Of a stretch of DNA of 59,040 nt, positions 51,343 through 59,040 are shown in pieces. This DNA comes from an uncultured Lachnospiraceae bacterium (lineage in GTDB: Bacteria; Bacillota; Clostridia; Lachnospirales; Lachnospiraceae). The notes beneath the pieces were generated by a model that searched no databases, was not told where the DNA came from, and saw nothing but the letters and a program-made list of their open reading frames with translations. Position 1 is the stretch's first letter. Each line of letters opens with the position of its first letter. The stretch spans positions 1 to 59,040 of the forward strand of contig CAMNTQ010000017.1 of NCBI GenBank assembly GCA_946558695.1. The letters run 5' to 3'. Both the position numbers and the translations under genes were made by a program.

Positions 51343-51978
51343 ATGAGATACATCTTAGCCTCTGCGTCGCCCCGCAGAAAAGAACTATTGAAAAAGACGG
51401 GCATCTCTTTCGAGATTATCCCGTCCTCTATAGAAGAAAGAATTACAAAAACGATACCTTCAGAGATTGTTATGGAACTGGCGGAGCAGAAAGCCCGCGC
51501 GGTTTATGAATCGCTGTTGTCATCCGGGAGCGCTTCTCTCATTGCCGATGTCCCTGAGTCCCGTCTATGCGGCGCTGAGGACGGCGATCTCACCGTCATC
51601 GGCGCGGACACGATCGTCGTCTACCGCGGTGAGATTCTTGGAAAGCCTGCGGACAAATCCGAAGCTTACGACATGCTCTCCCTGCTCTCTGACCGGACCC
51701 ATCAGGTATATACCGGAGTCTCTCTTATCATAAGAAAGCATGGAAAGATCTCCGTCCGCACATTTTACGAGAAGACGGACGTGACCTTTTATCCCATCCA
51801 CAAGGACGACCTGCACATTTACATAGAATCCGGCGATCCCCTCGACAAAGCCGGAGCTTACGGCATACAGGGGGATTTCGCCATCCATGTAAAGGAAATC
51901 AAAGGCGATTACAACAACGTGGTAGGTCTTCCCATCGGGCGGCTCTATCAGGAACTGCAGCAGATTATATACAGCTAA
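51343..51978 (+). CDS. maf: Maf-family nucleotide pyrophosphatase
   Basis: 211 residues, complete. Motifs LASASPRRKELLKKTG at the N-terminus, IGADTIVVYRGEILGKP in the middle and DKAGAYGIQGDFAIHV at the C-terminus are diagnostic. Maf proteins hydrolyse modified or canonical NTPs (dTTP/UTP). The only plus-strand chromosomal gene between 37 and 57 kb. The 5' leader has AGAAAGGA about 12 bases before the ATG. Confidence 0.93.
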   Translation: MRYILASASPRRKELLKKTGISFEIIPSSIEERITKTIPSEIVMELAEQKARAVYESLLSSGSASLIADVPESRLCGAEDGDLTVIGADTIVVYRGEILGKPADKSEAYDMLSLLSDRTHQVYTGVSLIIRKHGKISVRTFYEKTDVTFYPIHKDDLHIYIESGDPLDKAGAYGIQGDFAIHVKEIKGDYNNVVGLPIGRLYQELQQIIYS

Positions 51979-52037
51979 GTGCTCCCTACAGCATACTTGG
52001 TCAGTCATGTATCATAGCAGCCGCCTCATCCTGACAT

Positions 52038-53279
52038 TTAGCTTGCCATATCCATAGCATAATATTTCTCCGCCGCATCCGCAATTGCCGCCCGCATAAT
52101 GCGGATCAGCTTATCAATCTGCTTTTTCGTCACGATAAGCGGCGGAATCATGCGGTTTACATTGTTCCCGATCGCCGTGATCAGAACCAGCCTGTCAAGA
52201 CAGCCGTGTTTTACGTCCACGGCGATGGGAATGTCATATTCACAGCCCACCAAAAGGCCGCGTCCTCTTGCCTCTTTCACATGAGGAAGCTTCGCAAGCT
52301 GTTTCTTCATATACTCTCCCATCTCATACGCATTTTTACTTAAATCCTTATCTATGATCTCCGATACGGATGCATAAGCCGCGGCGCAGGCAAGGGCATG
52401 GCCGCCATAGGTAGAGCCGTGTGTCCCTGCAGTGAATGCTTTCGCCACCTTTTCAGTTGCACAGCAGGCTCCGATCGGCATGCCGCCTCCCATTGCCTTT
52501 GCCATAGACACTGCGTCAGGCTTAACTTTGTATCCCATATATGCCATGGGCGAACCGGTACGTCCCCATCCGGTCTGCACCTCGTCAAAGAGAAGAAGCA
52601 TATCATGCTCGTCGCAAAGCTTTCTAAGTCCCTCCACAAACTCCTGAGCAGCCGGATGCACACCGCCTTCACCCTGTACCGGCTCTATCATGATCGCTAT
52701 CGTATGTTCCGTTACTTTAGAAGCAAAATCTTCCAGATTATTAAACTCTGCATAGGAAAATCCCGGCAGCATCGCACCGAAACCGTCTTGTATCGCTGTG
52801 CCGGGCTGCCCGGTAGCGGCCATCGCCCCATAGGTTCTTCCGTGAAAACTATTTTTCGCGGTAATAATATGATACCGCTCCGGCCCGAAATGATCGACGC
52901 CGTATTTTCTCGCCATCTTTATCATACACTCATTAGCTTCTGTTCCTGAGTTCTGATAGAAAATCTTATCCATCCCAATTGTATCGCAGATTTTCTTTGC
53001 GAGAAGCGCCTGAGGCACCGTGTAAGGATAATTAAATGTATGAACAATATCGTCAAGCTGGTCTTTGATCGCAGCCACCACCCGTTCATTCCGATTGCCC
53101 GGACTGTTAACTGCAACGCCGCCGTAAAAGTCCAGATATGCATTGCCTTCCTCATCGTAAATATACATCCCCTCGGCTCTCTCCGCGATAAAATCATACC
53201 GCTCATAAGTCTCCACCATATACTGATTCACCATGTCCTTTAGTTCCTGCGGAGTCAGCCCCGTGCTCTCAAGCCTCAT
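52038..53279 (-). CDS. Class III PLP-dependent aminotransferase
   Basis: 413 residues. PLP-binding Lys in VSMAKAMGGGMPIG, DEVQTGWGRTG, GSTYGGHALACAAA, NSGTEANECMIKMARKYG. The closest groups are acetylornithine/ornithine-type aminotransferases; the exact substrate cannot be set. No arginine-pathway genes are nearby. GAGGG precedes the ATG. Confidence 0.88.
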   Translation of the reverse strand: MRLESTGLTPQELKDMVNQYMVETYERYDFIAERAEGMYIYDEEGNAYLDFYGGVAVNSPGNRNERVVAAIKDQLDDIVHTFNYPYTVPQALLAKKICDTIGMDKIFYQNSGTEANECMIKMARKYGVDHFGPERYHIITAKNSFHGRTYGAMAATGQPGTAIQDGFGAMLPGFSYAEFNNLEDFASKVTEHTIAIMIEPVQGEGGVHPAAQEFVEGLRKLCDEHDMLLLFDEVQTGWGRTGSPMAYMGYKVKPDAVSMAKAMGGGMPIGACCATEKVAKAFTAGTHGSTYGGHALACAAAYASVSEIIDKDLSKNAYEMGEYMKKQLAKLPHVKEARGRGLLVGCEYDIPIAVDVKHGCLDRLVLITAIGNNVNRMIPPLIVTKKQIDKLIRIMRAAIADAAEKYYAMDMAS

Positions 53280-53400
53280 TCCAAATCCCTCTCTTTCTGT
53301 ATTTAAGGTAACATCTTTCCACTAGATTTGAAAAGACCGCATCAAGTGGACAAATGTGGTTCGCACTAGACTCGGAAAAACCTCGCCAAGTGCTCTGCAC

Positions 53401-53434
53401 AAAAAGGGCACCGCACTATCACAGTACGGCACCC
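53401..53434 (-). terminator. Terminator after the GPH symporter
   Basis: A 12-bp stem (GGGUGCCGUACU with AGUGCGGUGCCC, three G-U pairs) and 5-base loop at 53406-53434, followed by UUUUU at 53405-53401 on the minus strand. It ends the SDR-kinase-symporter operon. Confidence 0.85.
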
Positions 53435-53559
53435 TTGCCTTTAACGATATCAACTATAAACCTATTTTTTTGCCATGTCAATACCTTTGTTATCATTTTT
53501 TACTGTCAGATCATTTCATGACTGCAGAATTGATTTCAGATCATTTGCAGGGCATCGCC

Positions 53560-54885
53560 TTATGCTGCCGTTCTTCTCTTCTCCAATTCCACTGTCATTT
53601 CTTCCCTGATGCCGTCAAGCTTATAGAAGTATGTAAGCACTCCGATCAGCACACAGAGGACAACCGGAATCCAGATAAAGCACACTTCAATATGAACCAG
53701 AGCCTTTTCGCTCTGCACTGCATTCGCTACATAACCTCCGCTCTCTAAAAAGGCTCCGATGACAAAGCTTGTAAGTCCCATTCCGCCTTTTACGAAAAAG
53801 CCCTGAAAAGCCGCGATCAAACCTGCCACGCTCGCATTTTTCTTATATTCCGAATAGTCGATGACGTCCGGCTGCATCGCAAATGTAATACCGAATACAC
53901 CATAGATTCCAAGCCCGGTGATCACAAGTCCCGCAAGCAGACAAAAAGCTGAATTCCTTCCCGCAAAGATCAGCATATCCCCTGCAAGATACAAGATCAG
54001 GCTGAAAAACATCAGGTTCCTCTTGCTGAAACGCTTTTCCAGCGCCGGGAGCAAAAGCAACATCGGAAGACCTGATAAAATCCCAAGAATCCCCACTAAA
54101 GACAGCCACTCCGACCTATTTAAGTTATACTGGAAATAATAGATAACCGTCGTGCTCCGAACTACATATAGAGAAAAGTAAAACAAATTCAGCAAGAATA
54201 AAATCCATGCCTGCCCTGTAAGTCCTTTGAAATCCTCTTTCAGTGAAGAGTGCTCCTGCGTTACCGTAGGCGGCACCACCTCCTTGGTGCTCGCAAATGT
54301 CACGAAAAAGATACACATCGCCGCAATCCCGTAAAGAGTCATCGTAACCAGATATCCTCTTGCCTGATTTCCCCCGCCGAAAAACTTTACCAGAGGCGCA
54401 GTGATGGACATGACCACCGCCGTACCAAGCATGGCGCAGACCATTCTTGTTGACACGAGGATATCTCTCTCGTGAACATCAGAAGTAAGTCTCGGCACTA
54501 TCGTGTTAAGCGGAATATTGACAACCGTGTACGCCGTGCAGAGCAGACAGTATGTCACATATGCCCACACAAGCTTTCCGCCGCTTCCTATGTCCGGGAT
54601 AAAAAATGTCAGAAATGTAAATACCGCAAACGGCACTGCCCCAAACAAAAAGTACGGTCTGCCCTGCCCCCATTTCGTGTGGGTCCTGTCCACGATGAGT
54701 CCCATCCCGGTATCCGTGATGGCGTCAATAAACTTCGTGACAAGCATCATCGTACCGGCCGCAGCCGCCGTAATTCCAAATACATCCGTGTAAAATACCA
54801 TCAGATAGGACGCCATCGTACTGAACACCAGATTACACCCCAGATCCCCGATACCGTACCCGATCCGTTTTCCCCATTTTCCCAT
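53560..54885 (-). CDS. GPH-family sugar:cation symporter (MFS-like)
   Basis: 441 residues from the ATG at 54885 (AAAGGAGG eight bases upstream; this site overlaps the kinase stop, so translation is coupled). About 12 membrane helices. GDLGCNLVFSTMASYLMVFYTDVFG and FIDAITDTGMGLIVDRTHTKWGQGRPYFL (the GPH MFS motif-like loop D-P...GR-P) fit the glycoside-pentoside-hexuronide family. Likely imports the sugar or polyol handled by the SDR and kinase. Confidence 0.88.
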   Translation of the reverse strand: MGKWGKRIGYGIGDLGCNLVFSTMASYLMVFYTDVFGITAAAAGTMMLVTKFIDAITDTGMGLIVDRTHTKWGQGRPYFLFGAVPFAVFTFLTFFIPDIGSGGKLVWAYVTYCLLCTAYTVVNIPLNTIVPRLTSDVHERDILVSTRMVCAMLGTAVVMSITAPLVKFFGGGNQARGYLVTMTLYGIAAMCIFFVTFASTKEVVPPTVTQEHSSLKEDFKGLTGQAWILFLLNLFYFSLYVVRSTTVIYYFQYNLNRSEWLSLVGILGILSGLPMLLLLPALEKRFSKRNLMFFSLILYLAGDMLIFAGRNSAFCLLAGLVITGLGIYGVFGITFAMQPDVIDYSEYKKNASVAGLIAAFQGFFVKGGMGLTSFVIGAFLESGGYVANAVQSEKALVHIEVCFIWIPVVLCVLIGVLTYFYKLDGIREEMTVELEKRRTAA

Positions 54886-54899
54886 AGCCGTTTCCTCCT

Positions 54900-56531
54900 T
54901 TACCAATCCATGGCTTCAATCGCCGCTTTTTCAACGGAAAGTCCCGCTTTATACCGTTCCATAAATGTATGGAAGCCTGCCGCATCTCTCTCGTCCGGAA
55001 TGACTGTCTCTCCCGATAGTTCTCTGAATATCCTTGTTTCCAGATAGTCCTCAAGCCTTTCTCCTACCGTCTTATCTGCCAGATATGCCGCCAGCAGCGC
55101 GATCCCCCACGCTCCTCCTTCACTGGCCGTATCCATCACCGTAACCGGCGCTCCTGCGGCGGCCGCAAGATACCGCTGTCCTACGCCCTTCGTCTTAAAG
55201 AATCCGCCGTGCCCCATGATACGGTCTACTTTCACCTGCTCCTCATCCATCAGAATGTCTAGTCCAAGCTTTACCGCACCCAGCGAAGTATATAAGTGGA
55301 CTCTCATAAAGTTCGCAAGGTTAAAGCGGCTCTCTGCCTTGCGTAAAAAGGCAAGCCTTCCCTCATTGATCATCGTAATATTTTCACCGGAATAATATCC
55401 GTAAGCCAGAAGCCCTCCGCAGTCTTTATCTCCTTCAAGGGAGCGGGTATACAGCTTTTCAAACAATTCTCCCGTCCCTGTCTTTACCCCCATCATCTCT
55501 GCAAATTCTCCAAACAGTGAAACCCATGCGTTTAGATCGGAAGTCCCGTTATTTGCATGGGACATAGCGCACGGAAAGCCCGTCGGTGTCGTCACCATAT
55601 CGATTTCCCGGTATACCTTGCTAAGCTTCTTTTCCAGCACAATCATTGCAAATGTGCTCGTTCCCGCCGACACATTTCCGGTCCTTGGAGCTACGGAATT
55701 AGTCGCCGTCATTCCGGTTCCCGCGTCTCCCTCCGGCGGACATAAAGGGATTCCCGGCTTCAGACTGCCCGTTTCGTCTAAAAATGCGGCGCCCTCTTCC
55801 GTCAATGTCCCCGCCTGTTCTCCCGCAGTCAGAACCTCCGGGAAAATATCTCTTAGCTTCCATGAATATCCGTAAGGCTGAATCAGCTTGTCGAACTTAT
55901 CCGCCATACACACATCGTAGCTGCAAGTCTCAGAATCAATCGGGAACATTCCCGACGCATCCCCGATTCCGATCACTCTCTTTCCTGTAAGCTTCCAGTG
56001 GATATAGCCGCTCAACGTAGAGACATAATCAAGATTCTTCACGTGCTCTTCTCCGTCCAGAATCCTTTGGTACAGATGGGCAACACTCCATCGGAGCGGT
56101 ATATTAAAGTCAAACAGCTCTGTCAGCTCATCCGCCGCCTTCTGGGTATTGGTATTTCTCCATGTCTGGAAAGGCGCGATCTGCCTGCCCTCTTTGTCAA
56201 GCGCCATATACCCGTGCATCATAGCGCCGACGCCCATAGCGCCGATATTTTGAAGAACGATGCCGTAGGTATCTTCCACCGCTTTCCTGAGGGAACTGTA
56301 ACATTCCCTCACGCCCGTATGAATCTCATCCAGACCATACGTCCAGATATTGTCAACAAAAGAATTCTCCCAGTCATAGATCCCCACCGCAAGAACCTGT
56401 CCTTTAAAGTCAATGAGCACTCCTTTGATCCTCGTAGAGCCAAGTTCAATGCCCAGTGCCGTTTTCCCTTCCGTGACGGCCTTTTTTCCTTCTGTGATCC
56501 TGTCTTTCGCAGCCGCTTTTTCGTTGTTCAT
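54900..56531 (-). CDS. FGGY-family carbohydrate kinase
   Basis: 543 residues. N-terminal ATPase fold: GIELGSTRIKGVLIDFKG; GVGAMMHGYMALD; middle DASGMFPID; C-terminal GHGGFFKTKGVGQRYLAAAAG and ASEGGAWGIALLAAY. It phosphorylates a pentulose, pentose or related sugar with ATP. The exact substrate is uncertain; it is longer than most xylulokinases (near 500) and may be a ribulo- or erythrulokinase-type member. AAGGAGG precedes the ATG. Confidence 0.88.
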   Translation of the reverse strand: MNNEKAAAKDRITEGKKAVTEGKTALGIELGSTRIKGVLIDFKGQVLAVGIYDWENSFVDNIWTYGLDEIHTGVRECYSSLRKAVEDTYGIVLQNIGAMGVGAMMHGYMALDKEGRQIAPFQTWRNTNTQKAADELTELFDFNIPLRWSVAHLYQRILDGEEHVKNLDYVSTLSGYIHWKLTGKRVIGIGDASGMFPIDSETCSYDVCMADKFDKLIQPYGYSWKLRDIFPEVLTAGEQAGTLTEEGAAFLDETGSLKPGIPLCPPEGDAGTGMTATNSVAPRTGNVSAGTSTFAMIVLEKKLSKVYREIDMVTTPTGFPCAMSHANNGTSDLNAWVSLFGEFAEMMGVKTGTGELFEKLYTRSLEGDKDCGGLLAYGYYSGENITMINEGRLAFLRKAESRFNLANFMRVHLYTSLGAVKLGLDILMDEEQVKVDRIMGHGGFFKTKGVGQRYLAAAAGAPVTVMDTASEGGAWGIALLAAYLADKTVGERLEDYLETRIFRELSGETVIPDERDAAGFHTFMERYKAGLSVEKAAIEAMDW

Positions 56532-56541
56532 ATCTTCCTCC

Positions 56542-57318
56542 TTAGAAGCAGGTAAACGCTCCGTCTATTATAAAATCTGAACCTGTCGTAAAGGTACTTG
56601 TATCTCCTGCAAGGTATACGCAGATCGATTCCAACTCTTCCGGTTTTCCCATTCTTCCCATAGGCGCCATCGCGTTCCACTGTTCAATGAGAGGCACCAG
56701 CGTCGGGGAATTTAACGTAAGCTCTGTTCCGATATATCCCGGGCTTATGCTGTTTACTCGAACTCCTCTTTTTGCCCACTCGATGGCGAGGGATTTGGTA
56801 AGCTGGATCACTCCCGCTTTGGAAGCGTTGTAAGCGCACTGCGGCTGCGGAACGTTTACAATATGTGCGGACATGGACGCCGTGTTGATGATCGATCCTC
56901 CGCCATTTTCCAGCATATACTTTCCCGCCGCGATATCTGTAAGGAAGATGCCGTTCAGATTAATATTGATCACCTTGCTCCACTGCTCGTAAGTCATCTC
57001 CTCCGCCGGAGCATTGATACAGATTCCCGCATTGTTATGGCAGAAATCAAGACCTCCAAGCTCCTTCACTACCTGCTCCACCATTCTTTCTACCTGCTCC
57101 TTGTCGGTACAATCTGTACGAATGGCTATCACCTTTCTCCCGGTCTTTTCTGCAAGCTCTGCGGCAGTCTTCTTTGCCTCTTCCATATCCAAGTCTACGA
57201 TTGCCACGTCTGCGCCTGCCTCCGCAAATGCTGTTGCCGTACATTTTCCGATTCCTCTTGCCGCTCCTGTTACAAACCCTTTCTTTCCGTCCAGTCTCAT
57301 TTTTTCAATAATTCCCAT
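56542..57318 (-). CDS. SDR-family polyol/sugar dehydrogenase
   Basis: 258 residues from the ATG at 57318, selected by AAAAGGAG six to seven bases upstream. Rossmann motif TGAARGIGK near residue 20, NNAG near 98, catalytic Ser in NTASMS and YNASKAG (Tyr-x3-Lys), and C-terminal PMGRMGKPEELESICVYLAG. Likely oxidises a sugar alcohol to the keto sugar that the FGGY kinase then phosphorylates. It heads the operon. Confidence 0.92.
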   Translation of the reverse strand: MGIIEKMRLDGKKGFVTGAARGIGKCTATAFAEAGADVAIVDLDMEEAKKTAAELAEKTGRKVIAIRTDCTDKEQVERMVEQVVKELGGLDFCHNNAGICINAPAEEMTYEQWSKVININLNGIFLTDIAAGKYMLENGGGSIINTASMSAHIVNVPQPQCAYNASKAGVIQLTKSLAIEWAKRGVRVNSISPGYIGTELTLNSPTLVPLIEQWNAMAPMGRMGKPEELESICVYLAGDTSTFTTGSDFIIDGAFTCF

Positions 57319-57341
57319 GATTTTCTCCTTTTCTTTAATTA

Positions 57342-57365
57342 ATTTTGTAAAATTATTTATCAAAT
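57342..57365. promoter_or_regulatory. Proposed ROK operator at the SDR promoter
   Basis: ATTTTGTAAAAT, one variable base (T here, C in the other copy), then ATTTATCAAAT. It lies just downstream of the -10 of the SDR promoter, where a repressor blocks initiation. The inverse complement recurs at 57483-57507. Confidence 0.65.
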
Positions 57366-57374
57366 TGTAATTAC

Positions 57375-57403
57375 ATAATATGCTTTCATATTTCATTCGT
57401 CAA
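57375..57403 (-). promoter_or_regulatory. Promoter for the SDR-kinase-symporter operon
   Basis: On the minus strand TTGACG (57403-57398) and TATTAT (57380-57375) with a 17-base spacer. The start codon of the SDR is at 57318. Confidence 0.65.
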
Positions 57404-57482
57404 TATGTAATAGTACACAACAATGAAGCGTCAAAATTATGGAAACTATCCAATAGATTTTTACGGTCAATTGAGTTATAAT

Positions 57483-57507
57483 ATTTTATTAAATGATTTT
57501 ACAAAAT
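57483..57507. promoter_or_regulatory. Proposed ROK operator at the ROK promoter
   Basis: The reverse complement reads ATTTTGTAAAATC then ATTTAATAAAAT, matching the operator at 57342-57365. It begins one base after the -10 (TATAAT 57477-57482) of the ROK gene. This arrangement suggests autorepression and shared control of both divergent transcripts. Confidence 0.65.
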
Positions 57508-57520
57508 AAGGGGTTCTATT

Positions 57521-58660
57521 ATGAAAAGAAGTATTACACCGAACCAGATCAAACAGAATAACCGCAATCTGATCTATCATTATATCTATAAGAACAGGAA
57601 AGTATCGCAGCAGGACATTTCTTATGATCTTCGCTTAAGCCGCCCTACTGTCACTGCGAACCTGACAGCGATGGAAACTGACGGGCTGATTCAGAAATGC
57701 GGCTCCATCGACACAGAATTTGTCGGCAGAAAAGCCGCCGCTTACTCTGTCATTCCAGATTACCGCGTCAGTATCGGCGTGGAGATACTAAAAAAAGAGA
57801 TAAAAATCATTGCCGTAGACCTTTACGGCGAAAAGATTAGGCGCATCGCCCATGACATTGCCTATGAATACAAAGACGCATACTTTAAGACGGTATGCGA
57901 TAAGATCCTAGAATTTAAACATATGCTCCATATAACAGACAAGCAGCTCCTCGGCATCGGTTTTGCCATGCAGGGACTGGTGTCGCCCGACAGACAGACC
58001 GTACTTTACGGGGAAATATTATCCTGCACCGGTCTTCCTATCGGCGTCTTTACCCGCCACCTTTCCTATCCCTGCTCCTTTATCCATGACGCAGACAGCG
58101 CTGCCATTGCCGAACTGTGGGTATCGCCCGAACTGTCCGACGCATTCTATCTGTCTATCAGCAAGCACTTAGGCGCTGCCATTATCTCAAAAGGACAGAT
58201 ACTGACCGGAAAGCATGGACACAATTCCACCATCGAACATATCCAGATGAAGCCTGACGGCGCTCTCTGCTACTGCGGCAAACGCGGGTGTATGGAAACG
58301 CTCTGTTCCCTGAATGCTCTGCTGAGCGAGAACGAAAGCCTTGATGATTTTTTTGCCGGAGTGCGGCGTAACGACACTTCTGCGCAGAACCGATGGACCG
58401 CCTTTCTCACAGAACTTGCCAAGGCGATCAATCTGCTGCATTTAATCTATGACACGGATTTTATCCTTGGAGGGTATCTTGCTCCTTATCTGTGCGAGGA
58501 AGACATTGCATTTCTTCATGAGCAGATCCGGCAGCTAACGCCATTCGCTGAAGAATCAGATTTTCTTCTGATCAGCAAGATGCCAAAGCATAATATCACG
58601 ATAGGCGCAGCGCTTCCGTATATCCAAAATTTTTTAAATACTCTGTCAGAGCCGACGTAA
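57521..58660 (+). CDS. ROK-family transcriptional regulator
   Basis: 379 residues. The N-terminal winged helix (KVSQQDISYDLRLSRPTVTANLTAMETDGL) is followed by an ROK sugar-kinase-like domain with ICFAMQG-like glycine turn (GIGFAMQGLVSPD), SISKHLGAAIISKGQILTG and the zinc cysteines in CYCGKRGCMETLCS. The operator arrangement suggests it represses the divergent operon and itself, presumably relieved by the sugar. AAGGGG lies about eight bases before the ATG. Confidence 0.92.
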   Translation: MKRSITPNQIKQNNRNLIYHYIYKNRKVSQQDISYDLRLSRPTVTANLTAMETDGLIQKCGSIDTEFVGRKAAAYSVIPDYRVSIGVEILKKEIKIIAVDLYGEKIRRIAHDIAYEYKDAYFKTVCDKILEFKHMLHITDKQLLGIGFAMQGLVSPDRQTVLYGEILSCTGLPIGVFTRHLSYPCSFIHDADSAAIAELWVSPELSDAFYLSISKHLGAAIISKGQILTGKHGHNSTIEHIQMKPDGALCYCGKRGCMETLCSLNALLSENESLDDFFAGVRRNDTSAQNRWTAFLTELAKAINLLHLIYDTDFILGGYLAPYLCEEDIAFLHEQIRQLTPFAEESDFLLISKMPKHNITIGAALPYIQNFLNTLSEPT

Positions 58661-58706
58661 AATAAGCTCATCTTTACTATACCTTAATATATCGTGTTGC
58701 CCTCGA

Positions 58707-58730
58707 GGCGCCGATTCGTTTTATCGCGCC
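58707..58730 (+). terminator. Hairpin after the ROK gene
   Basis: GGCGCCGAT pairs with ATCGCGCC (one bulge) with a 7-base loop, followed by GCTTTTAGAT on the plus strand. It lies 47 bases past the ROK stop. Confidence 0.55.
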
Positions 58731-58802
58731 GCTTTTAGATAAAAAGCCTTCTGCATATAAACAGGCCAAAAAATATGCAGATAGCATATGCAATAATCCA
58801 CT

Positions 58803-58835
58803 ATAAAAATAAGGTGCCCGACCGGGCACCTTATT
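58803..58835 (-). terminator. Terminator after rpsU
   Basis: On the minus strand AAUAAGGUGCCC pairs perfectly with GGGCACCUUAUU around a GGUC-type loop, followed by UUUU. It lies 12 bases past the rpsU stop. Confidence 0.85.
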
Positions 58836-58846
58836 CATTGCACATA

Positions 58847-59023
58847 TTAGTTATACTTACGTTTTCTAGCAGCTTCAGATTTCTTTTTACGTCTCACACT
58901 TGGTTTCTCGTAATGTTCTCTTTTACGAATCTCCTGCTGAATTCCAGCCTTCGCACAGTTTCTTTTGAATCTGCGTAAAGCGCTGTCTAACGTCTCGTTT
59001 TCTTTAACGATTACATTTGACAT
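58847..59023 (-). CDS. rpsU: 30S ribosomal protein S21
   Basis: 58 residues: [20 protein letters not shown], then [20 protein letters not shown] and a basic C-terminus [13 protein letters not shown]. Full length for S21 of Firmicutes. It assists in mRNA selection at the small subunit. AGGTG precedes the ATG by about seven bases. The promoter lies beyond the right edge. Confidence 0.97.
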   Translation of the reverse strand: MSNVIVKENETLDSALRRFKRNCAKAGIQQEIRKREHYEKPSVRRKKKSEAARKRKYN

Positions 59024-59040
59024 AGTCTCACACCTAACCT

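Noticed and set aside
58740-58800. Small hairpins with ATATGC-type repeats between the ROK and rpsU genes, considered as an RNA gene
   Set aside because: Short AT-rich stems with no promoter; nothing matches a known RNA family.

Overview
The window looks like a chromosome segment of an anaerobic, spore-forming, low-to-mid GC Firmicute, most likely a gut Lachnospiraceae (Clostridia). The grounds are the SCIFF peptide and its radical SAM maturase next to a SecDF fusion, SpoVT, a DacF-type carboxypeptidase, bifunctional Rel, HemZ, and strong AGGAGG ribosome-binding sites throughout. Species is not determinable from the sequence alone. Almost all genes from 1.7 to 31.5 kb and from 37 to 57.3 kb lie on the minus strand.

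Region by region. 1-1719: end of a BlaI-type repressor and an M56 (BlaR1-like) sensor protease. 1708-10975: a conserved housekeeping block read leftward (secDF, recJ, apt, rel, a metallo-beta-lactamase-fold hydrolase, hemZ). 11012-13738: SCIFF maturase, the 47-residue SCIFF peptide, a TIGR04086 membrane protein and SpoVT. 13776-17118: a MoxR ATPase / DUF58 / DUF4129-like membrane operon. 17259-21410: DacF, an aldo/keto reductase, a repeat-containing membrane protein and a DUF2971-like protein. 21634-28420: a GntR regulator and a likely operon for an amidohydrolase, a sodium:solute symporter, a secernin/C69-like peptidase and an amino-acid permease. 28524-31602: CsoR and a CopA copper ATPase whose C-terminal 69 residues form a complete CopZ-like domain with its own ribosome-binding site.

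31600-37100 is an accessory island. It holds an AT-rich AbiL/RloAB-like ATPase plus Toprim-like pair, a third small reading frame cut off by an insertion, a deleted IS1182/IS5-like element that is itself interrupted by an intact IS256-family element with an 8-bp target duplication, and scars of a regulator and a glycosyltransferase.

37107-41492: a two-component system with its ABC-2 transporter. 41579-51178: a phosphoesterase, a ParB-like/BMP fusion protein, a flavin-binding protein, an FMN-riboswitch-controlled riboflavin transporter, TrmO, an ABC-class ATPase, a pentapeptide-repeat protein, a YbaK-type deacylase and a STAND-like ATPase. 51343-59023: Maf (plus strand), a class III aminotransferase, a sugar or polyol operon (SDR, FGGY kinase, GPH symporter) divergent from its ROK regulator with matching operators over both promoters, and rpsU.

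The most interesting signals are the possible internal start that would release a CopZ chaperone from copA, the cytoplasmic ParB-like/BMP fusion, the AbiL-like pair with its disrupted third gene, the paired ROK operators, and two palindromic elements (in the IS256 tail and at 49851-49985). I did not find a clearly undescribed multigene system; the candidates above are stated with their limits. No tRNA, rRNA or CRISPR array was seen.
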